Below, in pieces: positions 57,818 through 64,000 of a stretch of DNA of 64,000 nt. The number at the start of each line of letters is the position of its first letter. The stretch's first letter is position 1. The notes under the pieces were generated by a model. That model saw only the letters and a program-made list of their open reading frames with translations. It was not told where the DNA came from and made no database searches. Source of the stretch: Euphorbia lathyris (taxonomy: Eukaryota > Streptophyta > Magnoliopsida > Malpighiales > Euphorbiaceae); the NCBI RefSeq assembly GCF_963576675.1, contig NC_088916.1:12066501-12130500 (forward strand), given 5' to 3'. A program made the translations under genes and the position numbers.

Positions 57818-59035
57818 ATGGCCGGTATGGAAAGGGCCGTAGGCAACCTATCGTTGTCAGATGGGGAGGAGGAAGCCTTAGATCTCAGTGGACCATCATC
57901 CAACCCTATCGCTAAAAATGGAGGGCTAACTCTGATTGGTAGGTTCCTTACTGATCGCACTATTAATACTGTAGCCATGAAGGCTAGAATGGCCACGATA
58001 TGGAGACCAGGCAGGGGAGTGGCTATATCGGAGCTTTCTAACAATAAATATGTGTTTGAATTTTACCATGCAATTGATTTGGCCCGTGTAGTGGAAGGGG
58101 GCCCTTGGTCCTTTGATAATCACCTGTTAGTGGTTTCACTCTGGAAAGATGAACCATCACCCGACTTGGTTGACTTGTATGTTGCTGATTTCTGGGTTCA
58201 GATTTATGATTTGCCTATTGGGTCTATGTCGGAGGGGGTGGGTAGACAGATTGGAGACTTTATTGGTAAATTCCAGGCCTATGACATCAATAATAACACC
58301 GGATTACGTAGACAATTTATGAGATTAAGAGTCTCAATTGACGTGAGGAAGCCGTTGAAAAGAATGAAAAAAATCCGAAAAGGAAAGGAGGAATGGGCTT
58401 ATATATCGTTTAAATATGAGAGACTGGGATCGTTCTGCTATATTTGCGGGCTGTTGGGGCATACAGATAGATTTTGTGATAAAATCTTCACTTTGAATCC
58501 TGAGGAGATTACTAGGGAGTGGGGGGATTGGTTGAAGGCCCCTGTGCGCAGGGGCGGGGACGTGTTGAGTGTGAAGTGGCTGAGAGAGCCGGGTAGTCAT
58601 GCTATTACTTTCAATTCTGGTAATGAGCCTATAATGGAGAACACAGTTAAAGCCATAAAAGTGGGGCAACAGAGTGGGGGTAAGGAAGGAGGGAAGGAGA
58701 ATATCCCAGCGGGACAGATGGGAGAGAAGCTGAAGGGTAAAATGGATGGAGGAAAAGTGAGCCCAAGTATACAGCATGTGCAGGAGGGGGAGATAGTGAA
58801 TATGGCTGTGGACAGTGATGATGAGGGGCTTGAACTGGCAGATGATCGTAAGCGTCGGCGTGCAGGCCCGGATTCGATTTCTGTTCAGGCTATTGTGAAT
58901 AAACTGCAGGGGAAGAGGACTGATCAGTCTCTTAATAATCCGAAGGGGACAGTTTCTACGACCCAAGTAGATTCTTCTTCTTCTAATGACACAGAAACGG
59001 CGCGGTCTGCGGAGCAGGCCCGCCGAGGATTATGA
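57818..59035 (+). CDS. LINE ORF1 protein (DUF4283-type, zinc knuckle), intact
   Basis: 405 residues from ATG 57818 (MAGMERAVGNLSLS), the first ATG of the frame. It has a DUF4283-type region at about residues 45-190 (TLIGRFLTDRTIN, GPWSFDNHLLVVSLW, WVQIYDLPIGSMSEGV). A CCHC knuckle follows at about 208-221 (CYICGLLGHTDRFC), then a Gly/Lys/Glu-rich linker and a basic KRRR patch near 345. In plant L1 elements this protein is thought to coat the element RNA. The stop TGA overlaps the ORF2 start as ATGA. The frame is fully open. Confidence 0.88.
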   Translation: MAGMERAVGNLSLSDGEEEALDLSGPSSNPIAKNGGLTLIGRFLTDRTINTVAMKARMATIWRPGRGVAISELSNNKYVFEFYHAIDLARVVEGGPWSFDNHLLVVSLWKDEPSPDLVDLYVADFWVQIYDLPIGSMSEGVGRQIGDFIGKFQAYDINNNTGLRRQFMRLRVSIDVRKPLKRMKKIRKGKEEWAYISFKYERLGSFCYICGLLGHTDRFCDKIFTLNPEEITREWGDWLKAPVRRGGDVLSVKWLREPGSHAITFNSGNEPIMENTVKAIKVGQQSGGKEGGKENIPAGQMGEKLKGKMDGGKVSPSIQHVQEGEIVNMAVDSDDEGLELADDRKRRRAGPDSISVQAIVNKLQGKRTDQSLNNPKGTVSTTQVDSSSSNDTETARSAEQARRGL

Positions 59036-62000
59036 ATTGTCTAAGCTGGAACTGTCGGGGGTTAGGGAACGCCCGGGCAGTTCGGTCGTTCGGCGAGCTT
59101 GTTAAGACAGGTAAGCCGGATATGGTCTTTCTGATTGAAACTCTGGTTACTAAGCCTTGTATTGATAGATTGAAGAGGAAGTTCGGTTTTGAAGGTTCTT
59201 TTGCTGTTGATTGTAGAGGTAGGAGTGGGGGACTTGCCCTTTTGTGGAGGAAGTCAGACATGGCTTCGGTGGTTTCTTTCTCTGATCACCATATTGAAGT
59301 TCAGATGCATGATGCTGAGAAGGGGGATTGGAGGCTGGTAGGCTTCTATGGCCATTCTAACCGAGCCAATCATGTGTGGTCTTGGAGTCTCTTGACTCAA
59401 TTGTGTTCCTGTTCGATCCTTCCTTTATTAGTGATGGGGGACTTTAATTGTATTCTGTCTGATTCAGAGAAGGTTGGGGGGCCAGGATACCCTCAAGGGT
59501 TGATGCGCCGGTTCCAGGAGGCAGTGGAAGAGAATTTGTTGATTGATCTCCCAACACAGGGTAGTCAATTCACATGGGAGAGGAGTCGGGGTACTAGAAT
59601 GTGGGTCAGAGAGAGGTTGGATAGGGCTATGGTCACTAGTGCGTGGGTGGACAGATTCCCAAATCATCGGCTTCGAACACTAGTCTCAGCTTACTCTGAT
59701 CATGCACCAATCCTACTAAAGCTCGATACCCCGGTTAGTAATGTGAGGCGTAGTCACTTTCGATTTGAACAGGAGTGGCTCACAGATCCCGAGTTCAAGG
59801 ATCTGGTGAGGAATTACTGGTTAAGTAGTAGCTGTCATAACCTCGCTGCAAAGCTGGCGGCCTGTGCCAGCAATATGGAACAATGGGGGAAGAAGTATCA
59901 GATGAGGTTTAGAAAGAGAATTGAGGGTTGTAAGAGGAAGTTGGATAATCTTGTGGACAGCAGTGTTCCGGAGGATGTGGACAGATTTCTTCAGGCCAAA
60001 AGGGAATTGAACTCCCTACTTGAGACTAAAGCTATACATTGGCAACAAAGGGCTAAGAATTTCTGGCTATAGGAGGGGGACCAAAATACTAAGTTTTTCC
60101 ATGCCTGTGTCAAAGCTAGAAAGCAGAGGAACACTATTCGTCACCTGAAGGATGCGGATGGTCTAGTATGGGAAGGAGTATCTGACATAGGGGCTATTGC
60201 CAAAGCCTATTTCTCTGATCTGTTTGCTAGCCCTACTAGCCCTTGCTATGATGTCGTGAATATCCTTGTCCCTCTTGTTTCTCCTGAAATGCAGGCTGAT
60301 TTGTGCTCTCCATTTACTTTTGAAGAATTCAAGATTGCCATGTTCCAAATGCATCCGGATAAATCCCCTCGTACTGATGGGTTAAACCCGGGCTTCTTCC
60401 AACATTTTTGGGATCTCATTGGTCCTGAGATTGTCAATGCATGTAAGGGTTATCTGGATCGTAAGGAATTCCCTCCGCACCTAAATGACACAATAATTGT
60501 CCTTATTCCTAAAATTGATAGGCCTGAGTGCATGAAGGATTTTCGCCCTATCTCCATTTGCAATGTGCTTTACAAATTAATTGCCAAGGTATTGGCTAAT
60601 AGGCTCAAACTTGTGCTACCTTTCTTGGTATCTGAGACCCAATCTGCTTTTGTCCCTGGTAGGTCTATCTCTGATAGCATTATGGTAGCCTTTGAGTCAT
60701 TACACTTTATGAAGAGGAAGAACAGGGGCAGAATTGGTGAGGTGGCTTTAAAATTGGATATTAGCAAGGCCTATGATAGGGTTGATTGGACCTTCCTGAG
60801 GCTTGTTATGCTAAAATTAGGCTTCCCTGGGCTTTGGATTGAATGGATCATGTTGTGCATTTCTACCGTGGAGTACTCTGTGTCAATTAATGGAACATTT
60901 GTGGGCCCGATTTCACCTGGTAGGGGCCTGAGACAAGGCGATCCTTTGTCGCCATACTTATTTATACTGTGTGCTGAAGTCTTATCTAAACTTATTACAA
61001 GGGCGGCAGATGAGGGCTCCCTCCACGGGTGCCTCATCGCTAGGGGTGCGCCAACAATCACACATTTGTTCTTTGCAGATGACAGCTTCCTGTTTTTCAG
61101 GGCTTCTATGGATGAGTGTATCAAAATGGGGATGATACTATCTGAGTATGAGGTAGCCTCTGGCCAGGCTATCAACCTGCAGAAATCTGGGATTTTCTTT
61201 AGTCCGAATGTCGGCCTGGAGCTGCATAATGAGGTTTGTAACTCTCTTCAGGTCTTTAATCCTCTGGACACGGGACGCTATTTAGGGCTTCCTTCACTAA
61301 TTGGGAAGTCCAAAGTGGCGATCTTTAGTTTCCTCAAAGATCGGCTAAGAAAGAGGTTGAGTTCGTGGTCTTTTAGATTTTTATCTGCTGCGGGCAAGGA
61401 AGTGTTAATTAAGGCTGTTGCACAGGCTCTGCCAACTTTTTGCATGAGTGTCTTTAAACTTCCCAAATCCCTTTGTTTTGATTTGGAGAAGATTATGAAT
61501 TCCTTTTGGTGGGGTATGAAACCGGGAGGTAGGAGATCGATCCATTGGCAGAGCTGGGATAGGCTTTGCAGGGATAAGAGAGAGGGAGGCTTGGGCTTTA
61601 GGAGCCTCCAAAAATTCAATCTTGCATTATTAGGCAAACAGGCTTGGAAGTTTATGGTTACTCCAAATTCTTTAGTGGGTAGAATGTTCAAAGCTAAATA
61701 TTTCCCTAGAGACCCATTTCTTTCCTCCAAATTGGGCAATAATCCTAGTTTTGTTTGGGGGAGTGTTTGGAGAGCCATTGAGGTGTTAAGATTGGGAGTG
61801 CGTTGGAGAATTGGGGATGGAAAGTCGATATATGTATGGAAGGACCCTTGGGTAAACACTGTTGCTCCATTTATGGTGCAGGGAGATGCAGTCATGCAGC
61901 AGGCTGAGACAAAAGTGGCCGACCTGTTTATTCAAGGTAGGAAGATCTGGGATAGAGGGAATGTTGAGGATTTGTTGACTGAGGTAGATGCCAGAATTGT

Positions 62001-63315
62001 GTGTAGGATGTTATTGCCGATTCGAGAAGTAGAAGATGGACCAATGTGGAATTTTACCAAAAATGGCATGTACACAAGTAAATCGGGTTATAGAGCTCTT
62101 TGTGGTGATTATGGTGGTATGATTCAGGATGATGGATGGAGTAGTATATGGAAGATGCATGTTCCCCCAAAAGTTAGAATGTTCATATGGAAGTTGGCCT
62201 CGGGTTGTGTGGCTACTAGACATAGATTGGCAGGGAGGGGGTTGTCAATCCCAACACAGTGTCCCTTCTGTCATTCGGATACTGAGCATGACCATCACCT
62301 CTTTGTGGATTGTGTATACGCCCAGGAATGTTGGAACCTATCCGGGATCAATACGGATGTATTCCAACCTGATTATCTAACGGGTTCTATTTTACAGGTA
62401 CTGCTGTCTAATGACCAAGTCACCATAACCAAGGTGGCAATGACGCTCTGGGTGATTTGGAACCAAAGGAATCAGATAGTGTGGGAGAGCAAAGTCCAAT
62501 TACCAGAAACGGCGATCTCTCTTGCGAATGACTACCTTACGGGGTGGCGTCAGGCTCAATTGAAGAACTCTCCATTTGCTGTCCGCCATCTTTCCACACC
62601 CACAACGGATCACATCGATGTTGCAACCGCTCCAAACTGCGCAACCATAGTGCCTAGGGCGAGTGCCGGAATACCCGTTCGCCTTGCTGCGCAGTGCCTA
62701 CCGCCCACCACCATTACTGCCGACGCAAACAGCCACCACCAGCCTCGGCCGACGCCAAACGCAACGGCAGACATTGCTCCTCACCATCACGGGCAACCGA
62801 CGGGGGCGACTACAATACAGGTACGAAATATCAGTTGGTCTCGCCCCCCTTTGGGATTTGTCAAATGCAATTGTGATGCGGCTACTTTTCAAGCCGAGTT
62901 TCGAAGTGGGGTGGGAGCTCTACTTAGATCCTCCGATGGGTCCTTCATGGCTTGTCGTAGTCGCCTTGTCCCAATTATCGATGATATTAGGGAAGCTGAA
63001 GCGTTAGCTCTACGAGATGCATTGCAATGGTGTGCCTATCTTAATTGTGTTAATGTTTTGTTTGAAAGTGACTCGTTGATAGTGGTTAATAGTCTCAAAT
63101 CTGTTGATCCAGACTTGTCTGTTTATGGGTCAATTATTCAGGATTGTAAGGTCTTGTTAGGTAGTCGACACGATTATAAAGTGTCTTTTTCCCCACGCCT
63201 AGCGAACAGGGGTGCTCATGTTGTTGCACGACATGCCCTGTCCAATGCTAGCGAGTTCATATCTTTTTCTGCACCGGATTGGTTGCAGGAGACTATTGTT
63301 GCTGATTTGGATTAA
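59032..63315 (+). pseudogene. LINE ORF2 (endonuclease, reverse transcriptase, zinc domain, RNase H), one internal TAG
   Basis: 1427 codons from ATG 59032, with a single stop TAG at 60070-60072 just after the endonuclease. The residues around it (FWL-stop-EGDQNTKFFH) match the usual plant LINE motif with Lys or Glu at that place. Domains: AP-type endonuclease (SWNCRGLG, ETLVTK, VMGDFNCI near 59430, SDHAPI near 59695); reverse transcriptase (SPRTDGLNPGFFQ, LKLDISKAYDRVDW near 60745, GLRQGDPLSPYLF near 60930, catalytic FFADDS near 61070); zinc-binding tail (CPFCHSDTEHDHHLFVDC near 62262); RNase H (KCNCDAATF, EAEALALRDAL, FESDSL, ARHALSNAS). With the stop, only an endonuclease-containing product of 346 residues is expected. 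A His/Pro-rich linker (62600-62815) precedes RNase H. Confidence 0.92.
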
Positions 63316-63360
63316 GGAATGAATACCTTTTGTTTCAAAAAAAAAAGGATTGCGTTAATT

Positions 63361-64000
63361 GATCTTTATTGGAGTAATCTTCTAAAGTTTAGTTCATTGT
63401 ATTTTATTATTTATATTTATAGTATAATTTTTTAGTTTAATTTTAATTTAAAAAAAATACAAAGATTAATTGGGCCGGACCGGATTGGGCTTGAGAATTA
63501 GTTCTTTTAGCTTGGCCCAGCCCGGTTCGAACCCGATGTAAATATAGTACAGGCTAAGTTGGATTTGGACAAAGCAATTATATGACAAGTCCGCTTAGAC
63601 CCGGCACAAGCACAGCCCGGTCCAGTCCATGAATAGATCTAGTTACAACCAAAAGGTTAAAAGTAACAAGAAGTTTGCATTGGAGTCTAAATTTTTATAT
63701 AATTTAGGTAAAGACTATGCTTATTTTGTTTTTTACAAAGTAAGCTTTAATTTGTGTGTTTTTAACATTAAATTAATTTTATATCCCATCATTTAATGAT
63801 GGAAACACATAAAATAATGGTATTTTGTCAAAGTAAAGTAACTATAGAAGACACCGTGAATATTAATATTTTATTGTATGATATTGACTGTAAAATCTCT
63901 CTTATATTGACAATTCTATTCTATTTATATTTTAAAATTTGAATACACCTAGTCAAATTTGATGATGAATATAATATCATATCAGATAAGAATATTATAT
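63361..64000. other. Right part of the hAT-like element, then AT-rich non-coding DNA
   Basis: 63361-63640 completes the element described at 56740. 63641-64000 is AT-rich with no gene or clear repeat border. Confidence 0.5.

Larger units (their letters stand above)
57093..63345 (+). mobile_element. Full-length L1-type LINE
   Basis: 6.25 kb flanked by the 15-base duplication AGGATTGCGTTAATT (57078-57092, 63346-63360). It has a GC-richer 5' UTR (57093-57817), ORF1, ORF2, a very short 3' UTR and a poly(A) tail of about ten bases. Only one disabling change is visible (a TAG in ORF2), so it is much younger than the LINE at 31630. The fragment 23628-24379 is a member of the same family. Confidence 0.95.
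56740..63640. mobile_element. hAT-like non-autonomous element split by a full-length LINE
   Basis: The left part (56740-57077) starts near TTAGACCTGTTCA and the right part (63361-63640) ends TGAATAGATCT. Both subterminal zones are rich in GGCCCGGTC/GACCGGGC. AGTTACAA flanks the element (56732-56739, 63641-63648), an 8-base duplication as in hAT transposons. Without the LINE it is about 0.63 kb. Confidence 0.75.

Overview
This is nuclear DNA from a flowering plant, almost certainly a eudicot. It is AT-rich, its genes have introns with plant-type splice sites, and most of it is transposable elements in layers. Only two host genes can be supported. One is a ten-exon CWF19-like (CwfJ family) gene on the minus strand, CDS 17214-21562. 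The other is a gene on the plus strand, CDS 40998-43783, whose 207-residue product closely resembles Arabidopsis CBSX3, a mitochondrial two-CBS-domain protein.

Layout. 1-2047: non-coding, with a foldback element and small AT repeats. 2048-7145: 3' part of a minus-strand Ty3/gypsy element (3' LTR, then a plus-strand antisense gene remnant, then integrase); the layout matches the Tat/Grande type with an antisense ORF. 7450-16830: a 3-4 kb segment present twice in direct orientation (from 7612 and from 12899). Copy 1 was later hit by a solo LTR with a 5-bp target duplication; copy 2 by a MITE that itself holds about 1.3 kb of organellar DNA. 17214-22880: the CWF19-like gene. 23065-26742: Stowaway MITE, two LINE fragments, three MULE-type MITE families and a Helitron, nested. 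26990-31546: foldback MITEs, one with a GC-rich palindromic core. 31630-37816: full-length but decayed L1-type LINE. 37817-40270: MITEs and a probable solo LTR. 40384-43970: CBSX3-like gene. 44298-50309: complete, young Ty1/copia element about 0.5 kb downstream of that gene's stop. 50393-56740: MITEs and a Helitron with five repeated 5' ends. 56740-63640: hAT-like element split by a full-length L1-type LINE whose ORF2 has one internal stop.

The host genes are unrelated housekeeping functions (spliceosome-associated RNA processing; mitochondrial redox or energy sensing) and form no cluster. The main value of the window is that target site duplications can be read for many of the insertions, which fixes their relative order. 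I found no CRISPR array, operon or prokaryote-type system. The least ordinary items are the intron-bearing antisense gene of the gypsy remnant, the Helitron with multiplied 5' termini, the Helitron that split another element's target duplication, a MITE sitting in a LINE poly(A) tail, the copia element with no recognisable primer binding site, and the GC-rich palindrome inside a foldback element.
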